Of a stretch of DNA of 58,274 bases, positions 7,590-15,018 are shown in pieces (positions within the stretch are counted from its first letter, which is position 1; each line of letters starts with the position of its first letter). The stretch comes from an uncultured Burkholderiales bacterium. Lineage in GTDB: Bacteria > Pseudomonadota > Gammaproteobacteria > Burkholderiales > Burkholderiaceae_C. The stretch is from NCBI GenBank assembly GCA_903820745.1, contig CAIJIT010000030.1:1-58274 (forward strand), read 5' to 3'. Made by a program: the position numbers and the translations under genes. The notes below the pieces were generated by a model. That model saw only the letters and a list, made by a program, of their open reading frames with translations. It made no database searches and was not told the origin of the DNA.

Positions 7590-8464
7590 ATATCAGCTTT
7601 GGTGAATGCACGGCGCGCGAACGCCTGTCCAGGCTTTTCGATGCAGGCAGCTTCGAGGAATGGCTGCCACCGGCGATGCGGGTGATGAGCCCGCATCTGG
7701 CCCAACTCGGTGTGCCGGCTGCTTTTGACGATGGTGTCGCGGTAGGCCGTGCCCGGCTTGATGGCAGGACAGTATTCGTTGCCGCGCAGGAAGGCGAGTT
7801 TATGGGAGGCGGCGTCGGCGAAGTGCATGGTGCCAAGCTCTGCGGCTGGCTGCAACGCGCCTTGCTCGAACGGCCGCAGGCGGTGCTGTTGCTGGCCGAA
7901 TCGGGGGGCGTGCGTTTGCATGAAGCCAATGCCGGGCTGATCGCCGTCTCTGAAGTGATGCGTGCGCTGCTCGATGTGCGTGCTGCCGGCATCCCGGTGA
8001 TTGTCTTGATCGGTGGCGCCAATGGTTGTTTCGGCGGCATGGGTATCGTTGCACGCTGTGCTGACCGGATCATCATCAGCGACATCGGGCGTCTTGCGAT
8101 GAGCGGTCCGGAGGTGATCGAGGCTTCGAATGGCGTCGAAGAATTCGATTCGCGTGACCGCGCGCTGGTCTGGCGCACGACCGGCGGCAAGCACCGTTAT
8201 CTGACCGGCGATTGCGACTCGTTGGTCGACGATGATGTCGCCGCCTTCCGCGCTGCAGCAATCTCGGCCCTGGCTTCAGGCAGCCTTGCATTGACTCTGG
8301 CCAGTCTGCAAGCTGAACATCAACTGCTGGCATTGCGGCTGCAACAGGCCAGACCCGGAGACGACGGAGTCGACATATGGCGCCGGCAAGGGATTGCCCA
8401 GGCCGCTCTTGTGCCTGACTTGAGCGCGGCGCAGACCAGGGCATTGATCAAGGAAGTCGCATGA
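7586..8464 (+). CDS. mdcD: Malonate decarboxylase beta subunit
   Basis: A 292-residue carboxyltransferase-fold subunit. With MdcE it decarboxylates malonyl-S-ACP to acetyl-S-ACP, releasing CO2. Family blocks seen are M-G-G-G-V-G-E-V-H-G, L-L-L-A-E-S-G-G-V-R-L-H-E-A-N, G-C-F-G-G-M-G-I-V-A and S-G-P-E-V-I-E. Overlaps of 4 bp with mdcC and mdcE imply coupled translation and 1:1 stoichiometry. Confidence 0.94.
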   Translation: MNISFGECTARERLSRLFDAGSFEEWLPPAMRVMSPHLAQLGVPAAFDDGVAVGRARLDGRTVFVAAQEGEFMGGGVGEVHGAKLCGWLQRALLERPQAVLLLAESGGVRLHEANAGLIAVSEVMRALLDVRAAGIPVIVLIGGANGCFGGMGIVARCADRIIISDIGRLAMSGPEVIEASNGVEEFDSRDRALVWRTTGGKHRYLTGDCDSLVDDDVAAFRAAAISALASGSLALTLASLQAEHQLLALRLQQARPGDDGVDIWRRQGIAQAALVPDLSAAQTRALIKEVA

Positions 8465-9159
8465 AGCTCGAACAATTGATCGAACAGTTGTTCGGCACCG
8501 AGCATCAGATTGTTGTCAAATGTGATTTCGTCAGCGGTACGGCCAGCTTTGACGGACAGACGTTGGGCATAGTCGGCACGACCCACCATGCGCCAATCGG
8601 CGTTGCGATGGCCTTGCAGCAGGCGCGTGTCCTGCTGGACCTGATGGCTGACCATCCGGGTCGAGCGATCCTTCTGTTGATCGACACCCAAGGCCAGCAG
8701 CTGCGCCATCTGGACGAGTTGCTCGGTATCAACCGCGCGATGGCGCATCTTGGTTGCTGCATTGACCTGGCGCGGCGCCAGGGCCATCGCGTCGTCGGCC
8801 TGGTCTATGACCAGGCTTTGTCGGGCGGTTTCATCACTTCGGGGCTGATCGCCGATGCCTGCTATGCCTTGCCCGAGGCAGAGATCCGTGTCATGCGCAT
8901 CCCGGCGATGGCGCGGGTGACCAAGTTGTCGGAAGAATTCCTCACCGAGCTGTCGCAAACCAGCCCCGTATTCGCGCCGGGTGTGCAGAACTACCTGGCC
9001 ATGGGCGGTCTGCGTGGCGTCTGGCGCGGTGACTTGCAGGCCTGCTTGCGGGACGCGTTGGAAAATTCACCGCACGACGATGTCAGAGCGGCTGACGGAC
9101 AAGCACGCGGCGGACGGCTGCTTGCGAAAACAGTCGCCGATCAGGTGATTGCCGCTTGA
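8461..9159 (+). CDS. mdcE: Malonate decarboxylase gamma subunit
   Basis: A 232-residue partner of MdcD in the carboxy-lyase half of the enzyme. The crotonase-like fold is shown by L-L-L-I-D-T-Q-G-Q, the E-L-L-G-I-N block and G-L-V-Y-D-Q-A-L-S-G-G-F, and by the family-specific A-R-V-T-K-L-S-E-E motif. It overlaps mdcD by 4 bp, and its stop overlaps the earliest possible mdcG start. Confidence 0.92.
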   Translation: MKLEQLIEQLFGTEHQIVVKCDFVSGTASFDGQTLGIVGTTHHAPIGVAMALQQARVLLDLMADHPGRAILLLIDTQGQQLRHLDELLGINRAMAHLGCCIDLARRQGHRVVGLVYDQALSGGFITSGLIADACYALPEAEIRVMRIPAMARVTKLSEEFLTELSQTSPVFAPGVQNYLAMGGLRGVWRGDLQACLRDALENSPHDDVRAADGQARGGRLLAKTVADQVIAA

Positions 9160-9167
9160 TCGACAAG

Positions 9168-9806
9168 ATGGTCAGCCAGAGACACCAATTGGTGCGGTTG
9201 ACTGAAGCCGGTTGGCGCGGCTTGCTGATCGGCCATGACTGGGACGACCAGGCCCGTTCATGCCTGGTTCATTGGGCTGAACAGGACCTGCCGCTGGTGG
9301 TCACGAGGCAGGGTAAAGACTCAAGCGCAGGCCTGGCGCTCGGGTTGCCAGCACCGCAGCGCTGGCAGCGCCGGCGCCTGGCCATGCTTGTGCCGCTGAG
9401 CGCATTGCGCTGTGTTGATCAATTTCCGTCGGCCATCGAGATCGTCGGCTTGCTGCCGCTGGCGCAGCAAGAAGGCTGGCGGCAGCAATGCGCAGCGCTC
9501 TCTCGCCATTGCAGCAGCTTGCGCGTTTACGGCAGCTATGGCTGGCAGGCCATCACCGGACTCGAATGCATCGGCCCAGAGTCCGACATTGATCTGCTGC
9601 TGAACCCCGGCGATCAGACTGCAGCCGATGCGTTGGCAACCATGCTGACAGACCAGCCTTTCGATCTGCCGCGCCTCGACGGCGAATTTCTCTTTGCCAA
9701 CGGGGCCGCGGTCGCGTGGCGCGAGTGGCTGCGCTGGCGCGCCGGAGACACAAGGCAAATCCTTGTCAAACGACTGGCTGGCGCCAGCCTGGAGTCTTCA
9801 TGTTGA
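9168..9806 (+). CDS. mdcG: Malonate decarboxylase holo-ACP synthase (phosphoribosyl-dephospho-CoA transferase)
   Basis: A 212-residue nucleotidyltransferase-like protein that attaches the triphosphoribosyl-dephospho-CoA group to MdcC. The catalytic G-S-Y-G-W-Q-A followed by S-D-I-D-L-L matches the G-S ... D-x-D metal-binding signature of MdcG/CitX-like enzymes. The ATG at 9168 is chosen because it lies just before the R-H-Q-L-V-R-L family start. A TTG at 9156, overlapping the mdcE stop by 4 bp, is an equally possible coupled start. Confidence 0.88.
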   Translation: MVSQRHQLVRLTEAGWRGLLIGHDWDDQARSCLVHWAEQDLPLVVTRQGKDSSAGLALGLPAPQRWQRRRLAMLVPLSALRCVDQFPSAIEIVGLLPLAQQEGWRQQCAALSRHCSSLRVYGSYGWQAITGLECIGPESDIDLLLNPGDQTAADALATMLTDQPFDLPRLDGEFLFANGAAVAWREWLRWRAGDTRQILVKRLAGASLESSC

Positions 9807-10630
9807 GCCGCAGTGCGCACAGTGGAGCTGCGGCCCTGCCAAGGGCTGCGATCAATCGTATCGGAAGGCAGGCAGTCGCCGCGCTGCACGACGAGCTGGC
9901 GCTGTATCCCAAACCGGGTCTGGTGTCATTCGTTGACAGCGGCAGCCATCAAGATATGGATGCAAGAACCTTCATGCGCAGCCTGTTCGCCTTGCGGCAA
10001 TACTTCCCGCAGATGGTCTGGCTGGGTGCCGTTGCGGCCCATTTTCCCATTCTTGAGCAGGTCGGTATCGCCGCCGAAACCCGCATGCTGCTGGCCACCG
10101 AAGGCGTCAATACGCATCGCGGCGCGATCTTCAGCCTCGGCCTGCTCTGTGCCGGTGCTGGTGCCTTGCAGGGCGAAGGGCAGCGGCTGACCCCCAGGGC
10201 CTTGCGGCACGCGGTGCAGGATTCATGGGGCAGGGCGCTGGGCGCCAGAGCGACCAACCGCTATGCCGGCTTGCGCAGTGCCGGGACTGAAGCTGCGCTG
10301 GGATTTCCCCTGCTGTTCGAGGTGGCGTTGCCGGCCTTGCAACAGGCGCAGGCGGTTGGTCTGGATGAACAAAGAGCCAGGCTGCAAGCGCTGTTTCACA
10401 TCATCGCCAAGCTTGACGACACCAATCTTGTGCACCGCGGCGGTCTGGCCGGACTGCGCTTTGCCCAAGCTGCTGCGCGGGACTATCTCGATGCAGGCGG
10501 CGCCGCGCATCCAGAAGGCGTCAACCGAGCGGTCGAGTTGCACCGGGTTTTCGTTGCACGACGCCTGTCACCCGGAGGCGCAGCCGATATGCTCGCCTGT
10601 GCCTGTTGGTTGCAGCGAGTCTGTACATGA
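9800..10630 (+). CDS. mdcB: Triphosphoribosyl-dephospho-CoA synthase
   Basis: A CitG/MdcB-family enzyme (276 residues) that condenses ATP with dephospho-CoA to make the MdcC prosthetic group precursor. Typical blocks are E-L-A-L-Y-P-K-P-G-L-V-S, G-S-H-Q-D-M-D, T-E-G-V-N-T-H-R-G-A-I-F-S-L-G and K-L-D-D-T-N-L-V-H-R-G-G. The start at 9800 has a GGAG 6 nt upstream and overlaps mdcG by 7 bp. Its position between mdcG and mdcH differs from the mdcA-B-C order described for Klebsiella and Pseudomonas. Confidence 0.93.
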   Translation: MLSRSAHSGAAALPRAAINRIGRQAVAALHDELALYPKPGLVSFVDSGSHQDMDARTFMRSLFALRQYFPQMVWLGAVAAHFPILEQVGIAAETRMLLATEGVNTHRGAIFSLGLLCAGAGALQGEGQRLTPRALRHAVQDSWGRALGARATNRYAGLRSAGTEAALGFPLLFEVALPALQQAQAVGLDEQRARLQALFHIIAKLDDTNLVHRGGLAGLRFAQAAARDYLDAGGAAHPEGVNRAVELHRVFVARRLSPGGAADMLACACWLQRVCT

Positions 10631-11541
10631 GCCTGGCCTTGGTTTTTTCCGGCCAGGGCACACAGCATCCGGCCATGCTGCACTGGCTCGATCGTCAACC
10701 TGCGGCACAAGCCACGCTTGCATTGATGGCGGGCTACCTCGGACCTGATTGGCGGCAACTGCTGGTCGATCCCGACTGGGCTTCACGTAACCAGGTCGCG
10801 CAGCCGCTGCTGACCGGTCTGTCGATTGCTGCCTGGCAAACGCTGGCGGGCTATCTGCCCGAACCCACGGTAATCGCCGGCTACAGCCTCGGCGAGCTGC
10901 CGGCATTTTGCGCCGCAGGAGTTTTTGATGCGGACATGGCCTTGCATCTGGCTGGGCAGCGCGCGCAACTGATGGATCGCTGCAGTGCGGGGCAGCAGGC
11001 TGGTTTGACCGGGGTAACCGGTGTGACCGCGCAGCAAATGGCCGTCATCTGTGACACCCATCAGCTCGCCTTGGCGATCCGCATTGCGCCCGATCGCTGT
11101 GTGCTCGGCGGTAGTCAAGCCGCGCTGGCTGCTGCCTTGCCGCTGTTGACTGCGATCGGCGCCCATTGCACGCCCTTGGCTGTGCAGGTTTCATCGCATA
11201 CCTCGCAGATGCAGGTCGCAGCCGAGCAATTTGCGGTCTTGATCGAGCCCATGCCTTTCAAACCGGCGCAGACGCTGCTGGTGAGCAACTTCACAGGCGC
11301 CGGCCTGGCTGAATCAACGTTGAAATCCGCTTTGGCCGGTCAGATTTCAGCCATGGTACGCTGGGACGATTGCATGGAAACGATCAGTGAGCGCGGTGTG
11401 CGCTGCGTGCTCGAAATCGGTCCGGGTAGCAGTCTGGCCAAGATCTGGAATTCAGCCTATTCGGAAATCCCAGCGCGTTCGATCGATGAATTCCAGAGTC
11501 CGCAAGGCATAGTCCGGTGGGTCACCAGCGCCTTGCGATGA
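10627..11541 (+). CDS. mdcH: Malonyl-S-ACP:biotin-independent decarboxylase acyltransferase (malonyl-CoA:ACP transacylase)
   Basis: A 304-residue FabD-like acyltransferase: F-S-G-Q-G-T-Q near residues 8-14, the nucleophile motif G-Y-S-L-G-E-L, and the late V-S-S-H-T block with the catalytic His. MdcH primes the carrier with malonyl from malonyl-CoA. It overlaps mdcB by 4 bp and ends the operon, converging on the esterase gene with only 2 bp between stops. Confidence 0.92.
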   Translation: MSLALVFSGQGTQHPAMLHWLDRQPAAQATLALMAGYLGPDWRQLLVDPDWASRNQVAQPLLTGLSIAAWQTLAGYLPEPTVIAGYSLGELPAFCAAGVFDADMALHLAGQRAQLMDRCSAGQQAGLTGVTGVTAQQMAVICDTHQLALAIRIAPDRCVLGGSQAALAAALPLLTAIGAHCTPLAVQVSSHTSQMQVAAEQFAVLIEPMPFKPAQTLLVSNFTGAGLAESTLKSALAGQISAMVRWDDCMETISERGVRCVLEIGPGSSLAKIWNSAYSEIPARSIDEFQSPQGIVRWVTSALR

Positions 11542-11543
11542 GG

Positions 11544-12458
11544 TCAAGCCCGGCCCTGCTCTGGCACCCGCTTCAGCATGAACGCCGCCACTTCGCGTAG
11601 GCTTGCACGGGCTTCGGGCAGCATCAGCATCACCGGCCAGACATGGGGCATGCCGCTTTGCAGACGCAGCGTTGATTTGAGGCCTACCGCTTCGGCGCGC
11701 GCATGCAGCCGGGTAGCGTCTGAAAGCAGGAGTTCATCGCGGCTCGCATAGATCAGCAGCGGCGGCAGGCCGCTCAGGTCGGCGTGCAGCGGCGAGGCCA
11801 GCGGATCTTGCGTGGCACGACCGTTCAAATACAGGGCTGCGGCCTGTTTCAGACTGTCGGCGGTGAACATCACCTCGGTCCTGGCACGTGTTTGCATTGT
11901 TTCACCGCTGCATGTCAGGTCGACCCAGGGCGAGAACAGCACAATGCCGGCAGGCATCGGCAGTCCGGCTTCGCGCGCTTGCAGCAGGCAGGCCAGGGCC
12001 AGCCCGCCGCCGGCAGAATCGCCGCCGAGCAGGATCTGCGCGGCGGGGATTTTTGTCAGCAGTTCACGGTACCAAGCCAGCGCATCATCGATCGCAGCCG
12101 GGCAAGGATGCTCGGGCGCGAGCCGGTAATCGACCGATAGCACGTCAGCCCTGGCGATGCGGCTGAGGTAGCTGCACATCGGCCGGTGCATGGCGAGCTC
12201 GCCGAAAAAATAGCCACCGCCATGAAAATAGAGCAATGTGCGTTGGGCGGATAAATCAGCGGGACGCAGCCATTCGGCCGGGCAGAGTCGACCCTGCGCT
12301 GGCACCGTCTGGTGGAGCACATCGGCGGGCATCGGATTTTTGCCCTGCATCAGCCGGAACATTCTTGCGCGGGCGGTGACCACGACCAAGCGCGTACCCG
12401 CAGCCGGTTTGAAACGGTAGCGCAGATACAGATTGGTCAGCGTCGCCTGCCAACTCAT
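11544..12458 (-). CDS. Alpha/beta hydrolase, hormone-sensitive-lipase family esterase
   Basis: A 304-residue esterase with the HSL-family oxyanion motif H-G-G-G (residues 79-82), the nucleophile Ser148 in G-D-S-A-G-G, and a late Asp and His (S-R-D-E-L and M-P-H-V-W). Family members hydrolyse short- to medium-chain esters. It is the last gene of a leftward trio and overlaps the SDR gene by 4 bp (ATGA). With a Baeyer-Villiger monooxygenase upstream, a natural role is cleaving the ester formed from a ketone (inference). It resembles LipR-type hydrolases in gene context. Confidence 0.9.
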   Translation of the reverse strand: MSWQATLTNLYLRYRFKPAAGTRLVVVTARARMFRLMQGKNPMPADVLHQTVPAQGRLCPAEWLRPADLSAQRTLLYFHGGGYFFGELAMHRPMCSYLSRIARADVLSVDYRLAPEHPCPAAIDDALAWYRELLTKIPAAQILLGGDSAGGGLALACLLQAREAGLPMPAGIVLFSPWVDLTCSGETMQTRARTEVMFTADSLKQAAALYLNGRATQDPLASPLHADLSGLPPLLIYASRDELLLSDATRLHARAEAVGLKSTLRLQSGMPHVWPVMLMLPEARASLREVAAFMLKRVPEQGRA

Positions 12459-13330
12459 CGGGCTTGCCTCTGGCTTTGTTTGCCACGTCGCAGACGCCGT
12501 TGACCCCAGCGCATCAACGCGTGGAAACGGGCTGATGCCCGCGCCGGTCCCCAGCGGTAGAGCAGGTCACCGAACTTGGCATCATTGCCGATCAACAAGC
12601 GAGTCTGGCCACGCTGCAAGGCCAGCAGGATCGTGGCAGCCGCCTGTTCGGCGCCGTTGCCGGCCATGCGGCGGAACTGGCTGTGCAGCTCTTGCGGGCT
12701 CTCGGCCACTGCGCTGATGTCGCCCAGCCGGGCCTGTTCCACCAGGCGCGTGCGGATGCCGCCTGGGTGAACACAGAGAATCTGGACGCTTGGCTTGTCA
12801 ACAGTGCCGCGCAATTCCTCGCGCAGCGCATCCGAAAAGGCCCTCACTGCTGCCTTGCTGGCGTTGTAGACGGATTGGGTCGGCAGCGAAATCATGCCGA
12901 AGATGCTCGACATGTTGACGATCGCGCTGCCCGGTCGTGATTGCAATTGCGGCGTGAAGGCCCGGCAACCATGGACCACGCCCCAGAAGTTGATGTCCAT
13001 CAGCCAATGGGCGTCGGCCAGATCGAGGCTCTGCACTGGCGCCACCAAGGCCACGCCGGCGTTGTTGATCAGGATGTCGGCACCGCCCAGATCGCTGCTG
13101 GCCCGCGCTGCCAGCGCTTCGAAAGATTTTTGGCGCGCCACATCGCACAATTGCGTCAGACAGGTTGCGCCCTGATCTCGCAGCATCTGTCCGACCGCTT
13201 CGAGCCGCGTCGCATCGACATCGGCCAATAGCAGTCTGGCGCCGGCCTTGGCAAAAGCGCTGGCGAGGGCCGCGCCGATGCCTGAAGCGGCGCCAGTGAT
13301 CACAACGGTCTTGTTGGCGAAGTGATTCAA
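12455..13330 (-). CDS. Short-chain dehydrogenase/reductase (SDR)
   Basis: A classical SDR with T-G-A-A-S-G-I-G for NAD(P) binding near the N-terminus, N-N-A-G, the active-site Ser in N-M-S-S-I-F-G, and Y-N-A-S-K. There is no ATG at the expected N-terminus. A TTG at 13330 overlaps the monooxygenase stop (TTGA) and gives 291 residues; another TTG at 13363 is possible. It probably interconverts a secondary alcohol and a ketone feeding the monooxygenase (inference from context). Confidence 0.9.
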   Translation of the reverse strand: MNHFANKTVVITGAASGIGAALASAFAKAGARLLLADVDATRLEAVGQMLRDQGATCLTQLCDVARQKSFEALAARASSDLGGADILINNAGVALVAPVQSLDLADAHWLMDINFWGVVHGCRAFTPQLQSRPGSAIVNMSSIFGMISLPTQSVYNASKAAVRAFSDALREELRGTVDKPSVQILCVHPGGIRTRLVEQARLGDISAVAESPQELHSQFRRMAGNGAEQAAATILLALQRGQTRLLIGNDAKFGDLLYRWGPARASARFHALMRWGQRRLRRGKQSQRQAR

Positions 13331-14829
13331 GCGGTGGCGCCGATCGCATGGAAGGCCTGCCAATCAAAGCTTGAAAGGCTGCGTCGCAAACGGAAGGTGT
13401 AATCGGGCCAGAGCACCCGATTCGAGCCATCGGCAGCCAGATACCAACTGCTGCAGCCGCCGGCATTCCAGACGCTGCCGGCCAGCCGTTTCTGCAAGTC
13501 GGCGTTGTAACGCTGCTGAACATCGGCACGCGGCTCGAAGGCAGCAACGCCCGCCCGGTCCAGTGCCTGCAAGGCTTTGAGCACGAAGCGGGTCTGTGCC
13601 TCGATGATGTAGATGATCGAGTTATGTCCGGAGCCGGTGTTCGGACCGGTCATCACGAACAGGTTCGGGAATCCTGCCACCGTCGTACCCAGATAAGCTT
13701 GGGGGCCGGCAGACCAGACCTGGTTCAGATCGACGCCGTCGCGGCCGATGACTTCAAAGGGCGCCCCGGCATCGGTCACCAGGAAACCGGTCGCTGCCAC
13801 CAGCACATCGAGTTGATGCTCCTGGCCATCGGCGGTGATCACGCCGTGCTCGGTGGCTCGCACCACGCCCTGGTTGACCAGGCGCACATTCGACTGCCGC
13901 AGCGCCCGGTAGAAGTCATCGGACAACAAAATGCGCTTGCAGCCGATTTTGTAGTCGGGTGTGAGTTGCCGGCGCAGCACCGGGTCGCGCACCTTGGCTG
14001 CAATGAACTTCAAAACCTGACCCTGGGCCAGCTTGAGCAGCCATGGCGCGCTGCGGAAAGCAAACATCCTCGATTCCAGTCGTGCATAGGTGAGCGCGCG
14101 GTTCAGGCGCTGGCGCCAGGGTCGGCGTCGGTAAAGGGCCTGGGTCTCGGCGCTGACGGCTTTGTCCTGGCGCGGCACGATCCATGCTGGAGTGCGTTGA
14201 AACAGCGTCAGCGATCCGCATTGCGCCGCGATTGCCGGAACGATCTGGATCGCGCTGGCACCGGTGCCGATGACCCCGACCTTTTTGCCCGCCAAGTCCA
14301 CGTCATGGCGCCAGCGCGCTGAATGGAACAAGGTGCCAGCGAAGCGCTCAAGCCCCTCGATCTGCGGCATGCGTGGCCGGCTCAGACCGCCGGTTCCCAG
14401 CGCCAAAGCGCGTGCGCGTAACTCGCTCCCGTCAGCGAGTGTGACCCTCCAGCACAAGTCCGTCTCATTCCACAAGGCTCGAATCACGCGGGCGTTGAAC
14501 TGCAGCCCTGGCCGGATGCCACCTTGGTCAGCGCAGCGGTTCATATAGGCCTCGATCTCGGCCTGCGGTGGAAACAGCCGGGTCCATTCCGGGTTCGGCA
14601 TGAAGGAGATCGAGTACAAATTCGACGGAATGTCGCAGGCCGCACCAGGGTAATGGTTGTCGCGCCAGGTTCCGCCCAGGCTCGCTGCCTGCTCGACCAG
14701 GTGCCAGCGTTTGCCGGCACGCTGCATCTGCAAAGCCAGGCAGAGGCCTGAAAAACCGCTACCGACGATCAATAGATCGAGCAGGTCTGTCTGACCTTTT
14801 TGGAGTTGCTTCAATTGACTTGCTTTCAT
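13327..14829 (-). CDS. Flavin-containing (Baeyer-Villiger-type) monooxygenase
   Basis: A 500-residue flavoprotein with an FAD-binding G-S-G-F-S-G at about residues 23-28 and a second Rossmann motif G-V-I-G-T-G-A-S-A at about 185-193. The BVMO fingerprint F-x-G-x-x-x-H-x-x-x-W is exact at about residues 163-173 (the residue after W is Arg, not Pro or Asp). This class inserts oxygen next to ketone carbonyls using NADPH and O2. The start at 14829 places the first Rossmann motif at the usual distance; an upstream ATG at 14916 would add 29 unconserved residues. It heads a leftward operon with an SDR and an esterase and diverges from fadD. Confidence 0.9.
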   Translation of the reverse strand: MKASQLKQLQKGQTDLLDLLIVGSGFSGLCLALQMQRAGKRWHLVEQAASLGGTWRDNHYPGAACDIPSNLYSISFMPNPEWTRLFPPQAEIEAYMNRCADQGGIRPGLQFNARVIRALWNETDLCWRVTLADGSELRARALALGTGGLSRPRMPQIEGLERFAGTLFHSARWRHDVDLAGKKVGVIGTGASAIQIVPAIAAQCGSLTLFQRTPAWIVPRQDKAVSAETQALYRRRPWRQRLNRALTYARLESRMFAFRSAPWLLKLAQGQVLKFIAAKVRDPVLRRQLTPDYKIGCKRILLSDDFYRALRQSNVRLVNQGVVRATEHGVITADGQEHQLDVLVAATGFLVTDAGAPFEVIGRDGVDLNQVWSAGPQAYLGTTVAGFPNLFVMTGPNTGSGHNSIIYIIEAQTRFVLKALQALDRAGVAAFEPRADVQQRYNADLQKRLAGSVWNAGGCSSWYLAADGSNRVLWPDYTFRLRRSLSSFDWQAFHAIGATA

Positions 14830-14961
14830 TCGTTCACGGGTATCGGGCAGTCGCTGCCGGGCCTTAGCAGGCTGCCACCAAGGGTCGTCACCGTTGACAG
14901 AATGAGGACCATACACTAATGTACTGCCTTGAATGCAGCAATGTATTCAAATATCTTCAAT

Positions 14962-14984
14962 CGCGATGGCGACCAACCATCGCG
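14962..14984. promoter_or_regulatory. Inverted repeat in the monooxygenase/fadD divergent region
   Basis: CGCGATGG (14962-14969) and CCATCGCG (14977-14984) are perfect inverted copies separated by 7 bp. They lie 35 bp before the fadD start, in a region shared by two divergent transcripts. The repeat may be a regulator binding site or a leader hairpin. No regulator gene is adjacent. Confidence 0.45.
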
Positions 14985-15018
14985 CAGACCTGACGACTCC
15001 TTGAGCGCCGAATAAAAA

